A stretch of DNA of 64,000 bases from Chitinophagaceae bacterium (GTDB taxonomy: Bacteria; Bacteroidota; Bacteroidia; Chitinophagales; Chitinophagaceae), in assembly GCA_016722465.1 (NCBI GenBank), contig JADKJC010000005.1:177145-241144 (forward strand), written 5' to 3'. The stretch's first letter is position 1. Each line of letters begins with the position of its first letter. Below, piece by piece: positions 41,495 through 51,062 of the stretch. The notes below the pieces were generated by a model. It did not search any database and was not told where the DNA came from. It saw nothing but the letters and a program-made list of their open reading frames with translations. A program made the position numbers and the translations under genes.

Positions 41495-42925
41495 TTATTT
41501 TTTATTAAACGCTGGCAATATATATTTCGCATTCAGTTCGTTACTTGACGATTGCATATTATAATGTCCTGCTGTAATGACTGTAACCAGGTTCAGTTCT
41601 CTGAAAATATAAATTTTTTGTCCACCGTTGCCTTGTGCCAATTTTCCATAATATCTTACTCCATTGACGTCTAAATATTTAGTCCACCACAAATAACCGT
41701 AGTCAAGCCCTGCAATTACGGAATGTTTATCTAATGATTGCTCCACCCATTCTTTTGGAATTACCTGTTTCCCATTCCACAATCCCTTGTTAAGATATAG
41801 CAAACCAAATTTTGCGATATCTCTTGATCTTAAATTTACTTGACAAAATGTTTCTCCACTCGATGGGTCAAGTTTAAAATTCCAAGCAAAACTCTTAATT
41901 CCAATCCCCTTAAAAAGTGTTTGTGTTGCAAATTCTGGCAAAGTCATTTTTGTTGCTTTTTCAATAATTCTCCCCATAATGATTGGGTTACTCGAACAAT
42001 ATTGACCTATTCCACCTGCACTATCAACCATTGGCAAATCAAGAGAATACTGAATCCAATCTTTCTCGTAAGCCATTTGTGATTCATTTCCCACTGCTTT
42101 TGGATTGTAAACATCACAATCTAATCCACTCTGATTGGTCAACAAATTTTCTATTGTGATTTGTTTTTTTAAATCTAAATTATTTTTAAAAGTGTATTCA
42201 GGAAAATAAGGAAGCACCTTTTCATTTTTACTTTTAATATAGCCTTTTTCAATGGCAATACCTGTGAGTGCCGAAATAATACTTTTGGTTGCAGAACGAA
42301 GTTCGTGCAGTTTATTTTTATTGTGTTCGTAAAAATATTCTTCAAACACCAACTTGCCATCTTTGATTATCAAAACGCTATGAACATTAGGAAAAGTGCC
42401 ATCAACGATTTTTTGCACCATTTCGTTGAGTAGTTGTTTGTCTAACCCTGTGTTATCTAAATTACCTGTTTTCAAACCGTCATTGTCATTCTTGGGTTGC
42501 TGGTAAGAATAGGTGAAATTTTTAGGAATATTAAGTCTTGGATACCACATTTGTTTAGGAAAACTTACTTTTTGTGGCAATAAATTAAAGGTGTCTTTTC
42601 CTGCTTTATAGCCAATAACTTTATTTTGGCTATTCCTTAAAAAGACAACGCTGTCTTTTACCGGGTTTAAAAACAGGTCCTTTCCTATCGTAGTAAATGG
42701 GTACCTACTTTCATTAATAATGCAAAGTAGGGTAGTGTCAATTGGTGATGCTGCAATTTTCAGAGTTGTGTTGTTGATGTACTCATATAGTCCTTCATAT
42801 TCTTTCAATTCTTTATAGGAAAGGGAATATTTCTTTGCAATTTTAGGCGATATTAGATTACCGTCCTGTGCAGTAGCAGGACAAATTTTGAATAGTATAA
42901 AACAGATGATTACTAATTTTTTCAT
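41495..42925 (-). CDS. Secreted serine hydrolase, beta-lactamase (class C) family, cassette C7
   Basis: Start at the ATG of MKKLVIICF, which begins a signal peptide; a longer TTG start exists. An N-terminal DUF3471-like strand region (YEGLYEYINNT) precedes the hydrolase domain: SxxK in RSATKSIISAL, YCSSN near the active-site Tyr, and GNGGQKIYIF at the end. The family includes peptidases and esterases, so antibiotic resistance should not be assumed. Overlaps the upstream 42945 gene region closely. A second family member is in C18. Confidence 0.82.
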   Translation of the reverse strand: MKKLVIICFILFKICPATAQDGNLISPKIAKKYSLSYKELKEYEGLYEYINNTTLKIAASPIDTTLLCIINESRYPFTTIGKDLFLNPVKDSVVFLRNSQNKVIGYKAGKDTFNLLPQKVSFPKQMWYPRLNIPKNFTYSYQQPKNDNDGLKTGNLDNTGLDKQLLNEMVQKIVDGTFPNVHSVLIIKDGKLVFEEYFYEHNKNKLHELRSATKSIISALTGIAIEKGYIKSKNEKVLPYFPEYTFKNNLDLKKQITIENLLTNQSGLDCDVYNPKAVGNESQMAYEKDWIQYSLDLPMVDSAGGIGQYCSSNPIIMGRIIEKATKMTLPEFATQTLFKGIGIKSFAWNFKLDPSSGETFCQVNLRSRDIAKFGLLYLNKGLWNGKQVIPKEWVEQSLDKHSVIAGLDYGYLWWTKYLDVNGVRYYGKLAQGNGGQKIYIFRELNLVTVITAGHYNMQSSSNELNAKYILPAFNKK

Positions 42926-42944
42926 TATATATTTTTCGATAAAT

Positions 42945-43445
42945 TTAATGCAGACTAACAACTCGTCTTATTTTCCATTCATTATTTTTGAATTCCCAAA
43001 TAACCATAAACCGCCCAACTTTTGAAGGTGTACCAACTTGTTCTTGATTATTACGAAATTTGTGCAAACCAATTTCAATTGCTCCAAAATCTTTTATAGG
43101 ATATACTTCAATGCTACCTTTCACAAGTTCTCTTGTTACTTTTCCACAAATATTTTTTTTAGTAGCGTTAATAATATCTTGTTTTGAAGTCATCAAACCG
43201 CCTTGGTCGTGATAAAATTCTATATTTTCAGAAAAGAAAGAGCCGTACTTATCAAGATTGGTAGAGCAAGTGTTGTAGGCATCAAAGAAAAGGCTGTCTA
43301 ATTTTACAATTTTTTCATAGAGTTGCTGGTCGTCTGGTTTATAGTTTTTTGTTATTGGATAGGTCATATTTTTTGTAATGCTACAAGAACTCAAAAGCAT
43401 AGCAAAACTTGGAAAAAGCAGTAAAGCAAACCTGATAGATTTCAT
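42945..43445 (-). CDS. Lipoprotein with SnoaL/DUF4440-like domain (166 aa), cassette C7
   Basis: Lipobox MLLSSC at residues 16-21. The NTF2-like domain follows: YEKIVKLDSLFFDAYNTC, FFSENIEFYHDQGGLMTSK and a closing FMVIWEFKNNEWKIRRVVSLH. Anchored in a membrane. Function unknown. Tight spacing to both neighbours (7 nt upstream) indicates one transcript. Confidence 0.82.
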   Translation of the reverse strand: MKSIRFALLLFPSFAMLLSSCSITKNMTYPITKNYKPDDQQLYEKIVKLDSLFFDAYNTCSTNLDKYGSFFSENIEFYHDQGGLMTSKQDIINATKKNICGKVTRELVKGSIEVYPIKDFGAIEIGLHKFRNNQEQVGTPSKVGRFMVIWEFKNNEWKIRRVVSLH

Positions 43446-43452
43446 AAGATTT

Positions 43453-44760
43453 TTAATTTGAGTTTATAGTTTTATTTTTTCTTCTTTTATATAGAAAAAA
43501 TCCACAAAGTAAAAGAACTAATGCTATTGATCCTCCTATAATTGAATACATTAGGGTTTCATCTTTTTCCTTAAAACTCAAATTCATTAAATTATTTGGT
43601 TTTAAATAAATTGTTGCATTTGGATAGTCAATAAATGTATTAAACCTTTTAAGAACATTATTGCCAATAATTCCTGCTTCGCCATAAAAACTTTTGTCGG
43701 AACTTGCTATATGTATAGGCACATTAGGAATAGCAAAACCAAATAATTTTAAGATTGGTAATTCAACTATTTCATTTTGGAAAAAACCTTTTCCATTTCC
43801 CGTTGCATTACTCTTTCCTAAATTTTTCATTGTACCATAAAGATTGCTATTAGTTGCATAGTCACCACCAACTTCAATGGTTAAACTGCCACCTGTATCA
43901 AATAAATACCAAGCTGTAAAATCTTTTGTTCCATTGTTTAATGTTGCTTGTATGAATGTGCCATTCAAATCGTGTTTTATGTTTTGCTTTGAATAACCTG
44001 TAATATTCGCTGGTATTTTATTATGAACAATTAAAAGGTTTTTTTCGTAGTCTATTTCTATAACTTTATCTTCAAAAATATTATAGCCAAGAACCCCGTC
44101 AGTATTTATTGAACCTTTATAGTCAATGTATGTAAAAGAAAGATTTTTCCAATTCAAAGATGAAAGTTGCAAATGGTTTGAGCTACTTGTTTGCTCAACA
44201 GTAAAACCTGATGAGCCTTCTCCATCAGTTTGACCATCTAATTTTATCTTTGCAATTTTTTGTCCTCTTTCATTTATTACACAAGTTCCTGCACCTGAAT
44301 CAAAAATAAAATCCAAGATTTCCGTATTATTCACTTTGCCTTTTATGTGAATATAATGGTCGTTTCCAAGCGTAAAAGGAATAGTATCACTTGTTATACT
44401 ACAATTTTTACAGTTTTTGTAATAAGAAGGAATGGCAGTCGAAATTTGAGCATAACATGTGTCTTTTGAATTTAAAAGTATCTTAAAATCATATTTATTG
44501 TTTGGTTTCACATCAAATGAAATGCTGTCAATGTCAGTGTAGAATGTTACTTTCCTATTTTGATTGATTTTTGCAATGTGAAATACAACTGGTTTTACAT
44601 CTTTTTGTAAATACTCCCACCATTTTGTTATTGGGTTTGTGCCGTCTTTTATAGCAACCTTTTGAGATGTAGCCTTTACTAATTTTGTCTTTTCTTGTGC
44701 AAAAGTCTGATTTGAAAAAATGATTAACACTAAAAAAAGAGTTGCAATGTTTGCTTTCAT
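43453..44760 (-). CDS. Exported retropepsin-like aspartyl protease with C-terminal TM (435 aa), cassette C7
   Basis: Signal peptide (1-21), N-terminal beta region (VTFYTDIDSISFDV), then two lobes with FDSGAGTCV (DSG) and YLFDTGGSLTIEV (DTG), both carrying the catalytic Asp. C-terminal TM helix (LMYSIIGGSIALVLLLCGFF) and basic tail. Same layout as 29241-30509, with catalytic motifs intact here. First gene of its cassette. Confidence 0.82.
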   Translation of the reverse strand: MKANIATLFLVLIIFSNQTFAQEKTKLVKATSQKVAIKDGTNPITKWWEYLQKDVKPVVFHIAKINQNRKVTFYTDIDSISFDVKPNNKYDFKILLNSKDTCYAQISTAIPSYYKNCKNCSITSDTIPFTLGNDHYIHIKGKVNNTEILDFIFDSGAGTCVINERGQKIAKIKLDGQTDGEGSSGFTVEQTSSSNHLQLSSLNWKNLSFTYIDYKGSINTDGVLGYNIFEDKVIEIDYEKNLLIVHNKIPANITGYSKQNIKHDLNGTFIQATLNNGTKDFTAWYLFDTGGSLTIEVGGDYATNSNLYGTMKNLGKSNATGNGKGFFQNEIVELPILKLFGFAIPNVPIHIASSDKSFYGEAGIIGNNVLKRFNTFIDYPNATIYLKPNNLMNLSFKEKDETLMYSIIGGSIALVLLLCGFFLYKRRKNKTINSN

Positions 44761-44829
44761 GTAGACTATAAGTTTTTTCTGATAATTTATTTGTCTGTTT
44801 CTTGTTGGTTTGGGTGTCGCTCTACAATG

Positions 44830-45030
44830 ACCGCTAACGGCCAGGTATTGCTGCAGGCGGGATATTCATTGAACGTCCAGCCCGGAACAACTGTTGATTG
44901 AAAATATTTTGTTGAAGATAACAACTAAAGCCAAATAGTTATTCGTCAGGCCCGAGCAAAAGTACAGCGTTGCAAACTGCTGAAGTTTCAATGTCCAGCC
45001 CCGCTTGCCAGCAATACCAATGTTAGCAGA
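44830..45030 (-). repeat. attC-like site S8
   Basis: 201 bp. Left ACCGCTAAC complements S7 right. Right GTTAGCAGA. Stem GGTATTGCTG / CAGCAATACC. The same sequence subtype as S2 and S17. Confidence 0.92.
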
Positions 45031-45057
45031 AGACATTTTCTTGATTTTATGAATTTC

Positions 45058-45672
45058 TTACTTTAAGCCAAATCGCCGTTTTATATCATCAAAATCTTTA
45101 AACGAGGTTTCAGAAAAAATGACACCAAATTTTTGATTCAAGGAATTTAATTCCTTGATTTTCACTTCGGATCCTTCTGGAAATCCATTTTTTTCCGTCA
45201 ACTCAAAGAAGATTCTTTCAAGGTATTGCTCAAACGGTTGATTAAAATACATATCAATGAAACGCAAAGAAGTTTCACCTGAATTCCAAAAAGTGTGTTG
45301 AATTAAACGTGGACGTAAATGCCAGCCCCCTGCCTTTACTTCAACAATATCATTGCCAACCAATACACTTGCTGTTCCCTCTAACACGAACATTAGTTCA
45401 TCTAATTCCTTATGGTAATGTGGTGGAGGTCCCATGGTTTTAGGAGCAACTGCAGTTTCAACATTTGAATACACTCCCCCTGTCATCTCTGAACGGATCC
45501 AGGTGCGAATATTTAATCCCCCATTATGCTCCAATGGAGGTAAGGGTGGAAGTAAAACCGGTTGTACATCATCTGAGTAGACAGAATTAACAGGATTACT
45601 TAAGGCAGCTGTGGAAATTAAACCGATACTTGCCAATAATCCAGATTTTTGTAAAAAGTCTCTTCTTTGCAT
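45058..45672 (-). CDS. Cupin-domain protein with Tat-like leader (204 aa), cassette C8
   Basis: Start at 45672 (MQRRDFLQKSG), chosen because a longer reading runs through site S9. The leader RRDFLQKSGLLASIG suggests Tat export. Cupin motif 1 is PPPHYHKELDELMFVLEG and motif 2 is HLRPRLIQHTFWNSG. Metal-binding His and Glu residues are present. Enzyme or binding role unknown. Single gene in its cassette. Confidence 0.85.
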   Translation of the reverse strand: MQRRDFLQKSGLLASIGLISTAALSNPVNSVYSDDVQPVLLPPLPPLEHNGGLNIRTWIRSEMTGGVYSNVETAVAPKTMGPPPHYHKELDELMFVLEGTASVLVGNDIVEVKAGGWHLRPRLIQHTFWNSGETSLRFIDMYFNQPFEQYLERIFFELTEKNGFPEGSEVKIKELNSLNQKFGVIFSETSFKDFDDIKRRFGLK

Positions 45673-45702
45673 GGTTAGTAATTTAATGCTGGTAAATTGT
45701 TT

Positions 45703-45906
45703 TCTGCTAACGAACGAGTATTGCCGCAGATGGGATATTTGTTTCTGTGTCCGCCCACAACTGCAGCCGAATAATGATTTAAAAGTACAAGTTAACACCT
45801 AACTGACGAATAGAATTCCGCCAAGCCGGGATGCAGTACAATAGCGATTTGCAGCTGATTGACCTTCCGTCAAGCCCCATTTGCCGGCAATACTTTTGTT
45901 GCCTGC
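45703..45906 (-). repeat. attC-like site S9
   Basis: 204 bp. Left TCTGCTAAC complements S8 right. Right GTTGCCTGC. Subtype shared with S13 and S20 (GGATGCAGTACAATAGCGAT in the centre). Confidence 0.92.
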
Positions 45907-46019
45907 TGGCTTTTTACAAGTTGTTAAGTGTCTTGTATTTAAAAGTTGGCTATTTTCACAGGTTGAGCCAATTAAATGAATGTTGCATTTCATAAACTAA
46001 CTTTTGTCAAATGGCAATT

Positions 46020-47788
46020 TTAATAAGTTCTCCTAAGACGGAAATTGACACTTACTGCATGTTGGGTTAATGTATTGCCAGCACCTCCCGTAAAGGGAAT
46101 CGACTCATATCGTCCACTTATAAATTCCCCTACCCGACCATATTCTGTAACATTAATTGGGAATGATGTATTTGATTGGTATCCGTATGGCAAATCCCAT
46201 ATTTGAACAGTAGAACTGGAAGCATGAATACCCAGTGTTGTATCTCCGGCAATGCCGAAATTGGACAGAGAGGAACAACAACCCGATAGAACACTAAAAC
46301 TTGTTACGTTTCCATATCTATCATATCCTGCAGAACCACCCACATCAGTCAATACGACCGGAACTCTTCCATCAATAGAATACGCAAAATATTCATAGGT
46401 GCTAAGAGCGCACGCATGTATGTCAGCAACTATATTCTCCCCTTTCTGCACATTTTTATTTATCATGTTGCTTTGCATGCCTGCTGTCAAATCTACAGCC
46501 AATAACGTCAATATAACATTATCATCACAAATTGGCGTAGCAAAATCATATGCCCCTGAATTAAAAAATTGCTTAGAATAACCATTACCATATTTAACCA
46601 GCATATAACCATTTAGTACAGGATTGTTAGTACAGGTTTGTACTGTTCCTTTAACTTCTGCAATATTTGCATCAGCCGGTAACACAATATTGCCCAATGC
46701 AATATCACCGTTGCTGGCACTAATTTCCTTGGTAAAAAAAGGCGTGCAATTTTGACCTTCTAATAACACTTCTAATTTGATGTTTGTATTTATTAGCACT
46801 CTTCCTGAGACAAAGCCTTCGTCAGAAGTATACGAACCTGCACTGTTTATTGTATTAGATAAGTCAGTCAACTTCACCAGAACATTGGATAGAGGTTTCC
46901 CTGAAGCACTTAAAATACTGGCTTGCAGATTGACGAATGTTGCTGGCATATCACAGTTCCAGAAAGTAAAATGAGATACTTCTGCCGAATAACTACTGCC
47001 AGCTTTCACAGCGGTGCCTTCTTCCTTCCAAAAGCCACTTACTTCGTCGAAATACCACAATGGAATAGTGGTAGGCGCAGATGCAACGGAACTTGCCGGT
47101 AACGGAAAACTCAATATTGCTTTTTTGCCATCCGCAATTTGCAGCATTTCACCAGATGTACCTGTCAACTCTACTGCAGCCATGCCATAGGAAGTAAGAC
47201 CTTTTACTACGCCGTTTGTGTTAATTCCTCTTAAATCGCCAGGCATAATTTTATGCAGTTCACTCGATGTTGGATCTAGCCATGCAGCAGCCACCGTAAC
47301 GACACCCGAATATGCAGCGCCAGTAGAGGCATTCTTTATAGCATTGCCGGGGAAAGTGACCTGTAGGCCTTGGGGTGAAATGACTAAGCCTCCATCAGAT
47401 GCATTGATATTCCCAATAGTTTTTCGTAGCAATAATTTTATTCTTAGAAAGTTCTTTTTGTTTTGTGTTGCTTTATATGTTTTAATACACTTGAAATAAC
47501 CTGGGTAACTTACTGCTACAGTTGCCGCGTCTTTTACTACCTGAACGTTCTTAAATTCGAAATATCCATATTGGTCTGTGATTGATGTCTCACTACCGCA
47601 TTTCACATCGGCACCCATTACAGGTGCATTATTTTCATTGGTCACAAAACCAGAAACAGTACTATTAATTTTTGTGACATAGTCTGGAAACTGATCTGGA
47701 ATTGAGGCATTATCATGACTGCTGTCTGTCTTTTGCAAGAAATCATTACAGTTATTAGAAAAATAGCTGTGAGCTTTAACGCATTCAT
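46020..47788 (-). CDS. Lipoprotein with carboxypeptidase-regulatory-like domain, frameshift near the N-terminus, cassette C9
   Basis: The main frame ends at 46020 and is open to 47738. Just upstream, ATG at 47786-47788 starts a lipoprotein signal (MNALKLTAIFLITVMISCK) in another phase. One extra A in the A4 run near 47735 would join it to KTDSSHDNASIPDQ. Residues after it form a regulatory Ig domain (VSGFVTNENNAPVMGADVKC ... GYFEFKN) and further beta domains (PIDGRVPVVLTDVGG). Surface or periplasmic lipoprotein of unknown role. C9 also contains a degraded site. Confidence 0.72.
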
Positions 47789-47947
47789 TTTAGAGGGGTA
47801 AAGAAATGCTTTCATAAAAAAGTGTTGCTTGGTTAAGAATAATTAATCACTTAATTTGGTAATTGCCTATCTTCAAGAGCTCTTTTGGAGCTTATCGTTG
47901 CCTAGCTTTCATATTAAAGATGAGCATTTAGAATTAGAGTTTGGCAC

Positions 47948-48101
47948 TATTCGTCAAGCCGTGAACTAAATTATAAAGAAACTACCGCTGCCGATTGTTT
48001 CAATGTCGAACCCACGTGGTCAAAAATTTCAACTTACTCATTTAACTTTTGAACTTGCAATACTTATGAAATTATTTTTCAACTATTATTTTGTTAGCCC
48101 A
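47948..48101 (-). repeat. Degraded attC-like site inside cassette C9
   Basis: A half-site like the right half of S18: TTCGTCAAGCC, then ACCGCTGCCGATTG, then CAATGTC, and later a TTTTGTTAGCCC end near 48090-48101. The left half and the stem are gone. A remnant of a dead recombination site within a current cassette. Confidence 0.55.
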
Positions 48102-48120
48102 CGAAATGTTAATTAAGCTA

Positions 48121-48320
48121 GCAGGCAACGAACAGGGCTTGGCGAAGGTGTGGAATTAGAATTCCGTCCGACCACAACCGCTGCTGATTGAAAATATTTT
48201 GTTGAATTTAAGAACTAATGTCGAAATTTGTTTGTCCAGCCCGAACTGAAGATTGGATATTTGCTGCTGCTGATTTTACTTCCGTCCAGCCACACTTTAG
48301 CCAAACCCCTTGTTGTACGC
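48121..48320 (-). repeat. attC-like site S10
   Basis: 200 bp. Left GCAGGCAAC complements S9 right, with pairing over 15 nt (AAGCTA outside). Right GTTGTACGC. Stem GGGCTTGGC / GCCAAACCC, GGTGTGG / CCACACTT. Confidence 0.92.
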
Positions 48321-48327
48321 CGCTTTG

Positions 48328-48986
48328 TCAACGGACTTTTTGCATTAACGCCAATAGTCCGTTTTTTGTTCCTTCAAAATAATTCCCTTTTTTAAATTCA
48401 GGAAGTATAATGTCGTCCATGATCTTCTTTGTTTCAGCGTCCGTCAACTTTGCTTCAATACCATAGCCGTTATTTATTCTTATTTTTCTTAGTCCTGTGC
48501 TTATACCAATTAATATTCCATTGTTTTTGTACTTTTTACCAATGCCCCAATAGTTTGCAATTGCCAATGTTAAACTGTCAAAACTTTCTTTTGTTGTCCA
48601 GGAACTCTCAATGGTTACAATAGCAATTTCATTTGTCGTCTCTTTTTCAAATTCACTGATAATTGAGTCCAACTCTGATATTTGGTGGTCTGAAAAAATG
48701 TGTTCATAATCGCTTATCCAGCCTCTCCATAACCGAAAATAGAAGTGTCGCCTATTGATTTTAAAAAAGCCGTATCTCTTAATAAGCTGTCAACAATTGT
48801 CAAAATGCTATCTCCATAAATTTTTGCAAGCTGGTTTAAAAATGCAGTGTCTTGAAGTGGATTTTGGTTACCATCAACGGTTTTTGTTATTACAGTTTCT
48901 TTTGACTTTTTCCCTTTTGGCTTTTGTCCATAGGAAGTGTCAAAAAAAGCAATGCAAAAAAATAGTATGATTAGTAGACGGGTCAT
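48328..48986 (-). pseudogene. TPM-domain (YgcG/Psb32-like) exported protein, frameshifted, cassette C10
   Basis: The N-terminal frame (48714-48986) has a signal peptide and ends SIFGYGEAG. The next frame continues GWISDYEHIFS..LDSIISEFEKET, then the TPM core VTIESSWTTKESFD, YWGIGKKYKNNGILIGIS and IRINNGYGIEAKL. TPM proteins are extracytoplasmic domains linked to membrane-protein or phosphatase functions. One base is missing near 48715. Confidence 0.78.
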
Positions 48987-48995
48987 TTTAAAGTG

Positions 48996-49201
48996 GCGTA
49001 CAACGAAAAGGGCTTTGCGCTGCTGGGGAATTAGAATTCCTTCCGCCTGGCTTACGTCCGCCCAATTGATAAATTAAAGATAATGATTTGCACATTGCTG
49101 AACAGAATTCCGTCCAGCCGGAACCACTGCTGAGAAATGTTACAATTGCTGATACACTGCTTCCGTCAAGCCCCAGTAGAGCAAAACCCCATGTTGGGCG
49201 T
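48996..49201 (-). repeat. attC-like site S11
   Basis: 206 bp. Left GCGTACAAC complements S10 right over 15 nt. Right GTTGGGCGT. Stem GGGCTTTGC / GCAAAACCC. Confidence 0.92.
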
Positions 49202-49207
49202 TCGCCT

Positions 49208-49933
49208 TTATCCTGCCATATGATTCCACATCAAATTATCTAAATGTCTCTCGGATAAATTGGGATAACCTTTTTGTCTCAAGATTTTTACAGCATTTTC
49301 AACAATGAGGTAAGCTTCGTCTGTACTTACAATTAAACCAGTTGCATTTTCAATGCAGCGTATTATCCATCTGTCAGGTTTAATTTGGTTTTTAGTGCCA
49401 GTTGTCATAAAAAAATAGCGTAGAGATATTCCGCTTTTTTGTCCTGGAATTTCTTTTATTTTATTGTGAAATGCAGCGTTGTTATAAACTTTTCTGATGT
49501 CTTGAAAGGTCTCGACATCAAAATCTTTTAGTGTCTTGATAAATCTTACAGATGCATCTGCTTTCAAAATGCCATTTGTAGGTGATGTCCTTTGTCGATT
49601 CTCAAAGATTTTTGATGCTAATGTTTGCGGTTTAATATCTTTTATAAGTTTATAAATTTCAGAAACGGTTTTTTGATTTCTCTTTGGGGGAATTTGTCCT
49701 CTACGAGTGTGCCCTTTTTCAATATCAAAATAATTGCAAAAACGCTGAACTGCATTTTCAACAGCAACATATTTTGTATTAATTGAGTAAACAGCATTTA
49801 TAGCACAAAGTGGAACACAAGAAAAATAATCCTCAAATTGATCAGGTTCTTCAAAATCTAAATTCTGGATGCAATACTTAACAAAATCAGAATATGCTTT
49901 CTTGGGTATTGATTTTTCTGAATGATCTTTCAT
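49208..49933 (-). CDS. Unknown cytoplasmic protein, possible HhH-GPD-like fold (241 aa), cassette C11
   Basis: No signal peptide. The C-terminal half has EIPGQKSGISLRYFFMTTGTKN followed by PDRWIIRCIE, reminiscent of the HhH plus catalytic Asp region of DNA glycosylases, and a closing LDNLMWNHMAG. The N-terminal half (CVPLCAINAVYSINTKYVAVENAV) is unassigned. A DNA-repair or defence role is possible but unproven. Confidence 0.6.
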   Translation of the reverse strand: MKDHSEKSIPKKAYSDFVKYCIQNLDFEEPDQFEDYFSCVPLCAINAVYSINTKYVAVENAVQRFCNYFDIEKGHTRRGQIPPKRNQKTVSEIYKLIKDIKPQTLASKIFENRQRTSPTNGILKADASVRFIKTLKDFDVETFQDIRKVYNNAAFHNKIKEIPGQKSGISLRYFFMTTGTKNQIKPDRWIIRCIENATGLIVSTDEAYLIVENAVKILRQKGYPNLSERHLDNLMWNHMAG

Positions 49934-49970
49934 TTGTTTTTATTTTAGAAACGGAATGTCAAATAAGGTG

Positions 49971-50172
49971 ACGCCCAACGGCCAGGTATTGCCGATGGTG
50001 GGGGATTCGAATTCCGTCTGCCGACAGCCGCTGCTGATTGAAAAAAATTAATATGAAATTAAGAACCAAAGTTCAAAGTTGCTTTGTCCAGCCCGAACTG
50101 AAGATTGGCGTTTTACTGCTGCTGATTGTTCTTCCGTCCAGCCCCAATTGCAGCAATACTTTTGTTGTACGC
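49971..50172 (-). repeat. attC-like site S12
   Basis: 202 bp. Left ACGCCCAAC complements S11 right, then continues with one extra T on the right side. Right GTTGTACGC. Confidence 0.92.
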
Positions 50173-50174
50173 CG

Positions 50175-50441
50175 TTATGCTACTCTAGAATTATAAGTTT
50201 TGATTGATCTAATTGAAGAGTCTTTGATAGAAAGTTGTTCTTCTATATCAAAATCGTCTTGGAGTCCGAGCCAAAACTTTGCAGAATTTCCAAAATATTT
50301 ACTAAACCTTAAAGCAGTATCAGCTGTAACTCGTCGATTTCCTTTAATGATTTCGGAAATACGTGTCTGAGGTATCTCAACATCTTTCGCAAGCCTATAT
50401 GCGGAAATATTCAATGGTAAAAGAAACTCTTCAAGAAGCAC
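50175..50441 (-). CDS. higA: HigA-family antitoxin (XRE HTH), cassette C12
   Basis: HTH of the HigA family: AYRLAKDVEIPQTRISEIIKGNRRVTADTALRFSKYFG, then FWLGLQ. As called it starts at a GTG (LLEEFLLPL). Family members begin with NIHPGEVLLEEF, and those codons lie just upstream out of frame: ATG at 50473-50475, then MAKLK, with one extra A in an A6 run. The true start is probably 50475. Neutralises HigB and represses its promoter in the family. Downstream of higB, the usual order. Confidence 0.85.
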   Translation of the reverse strand: MLLEEFLLPLNISAYRLAKDVEIPQTRISEIIKGNRRVTADTALRFSKYFGNSAKFWLGLQDDFDIEEQLSIKDSSIRSIKTYNSRVA

Positions 50442-50485
50442 TTCACCTGGATGTATATTTTTTAAGCTTTGCCATTTTGTTTATT

Positions 50486-50767
50486 TTAATGATAGTCAAT
50501 TATTTCAACTTCGAAAGCATTGCCAGAATTCCACTTGAAAATTATTCGCCACTGATCATTTATACGAATACTATAGAATTCTTTCAATTTTCCAGCAAGC
50601 TTTTCAAGGCGATTCGAAGGTGGAATCCGTAAATCAGAAAGGTCAATAGAGTTATTAAGCATTCTCAATTTCCTTCTTCCAATATTTTGAATTTCCACTG
50701 GTAATTTTTTGACTCGAATCCCGTTCCAAACTTTTTCAGTTTCTGAATTCCCGAATGAAATTATCAT
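50486..50767 (-). CDS. higB: HigB-family toxin (RelE-like mRNA interferase), cassette C12
   Basis: 93 aa, with RRKLRMLNNSIDLSDLRIPPSNRLEKLAG and the C-terminal YSIRINDQWRIIFKW, the RelE/HigB core that cuts mRNA on the ribosome. Followed directly by higA. A -7 box candidate (TACTTTTG) at 50790-50797 gives it its own promoter. Toxin-antitoxin pairs are frequent in long integron arrays, where they are thought to stabilise them. Confidence 0.92.
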   Translation of the reverse strand: MIISFGNSETEKVWNGIRVKKLPVEIQNIGRRKLRMLNNSIDLSDLRIPPSNRLEKLAGKLKEFYSIRINDQWRIIFKWNSGNAFEVEIIDYH

Positions 50768-50789
50768 GCCTTTCTTATATTACTAACGT

Positions 50790-50797
50790 CAAAAGTA
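50790..50797 (-). promoter_or_regulatory. Candidate higBA -7 box (TACTTTTG)
   Basis: TACTTTTG on the minus strand, 23 nt before the higB ATG, inside the cassette and outside site S13. Fits TAnnTTTG. Confidence 0.5.
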
Positions 50798-50843
50798 AGT
50801 ATTTTAGTTGTAAATAAAAAGTGACTTGAATTAAAAAGTAATG

Positions 50844-51046
50844 GCGGACAACGAACCAGTATTGCCGCAGATGGAATATTTGATGCTGTGTCTGCCCACA
50901 ACCGCAGTTGAATAATGACTTAAAAGTACAAGTTAACAACTAACTGGCGAACAGAATTCCGTCAAGCCCGGATGCAGTACAATAGCGATTTGCAGCTGAT
51001 TGTACTTCCGTCAAGCCCCATTTGAGGCAATACTTTTGTTGTGCGT
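50844..51046 (-). repeat. attC-like site S13
   Basis: 203 bp. Left GCGGACAAC versus S12 right GTTGTACGC (8 of 9). Right GTTGTGCGT. Subtype of S9 and S20. Confidence 0.92.
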
Positions 51047-51062
51047 TCGTGCTATTTCAAAC

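Noticed and set aside
45673..45798. Longer N-terminus of the cupin protein
   Set aside because: It would be coded by site S9. The Tat-like leader starts at 45672.
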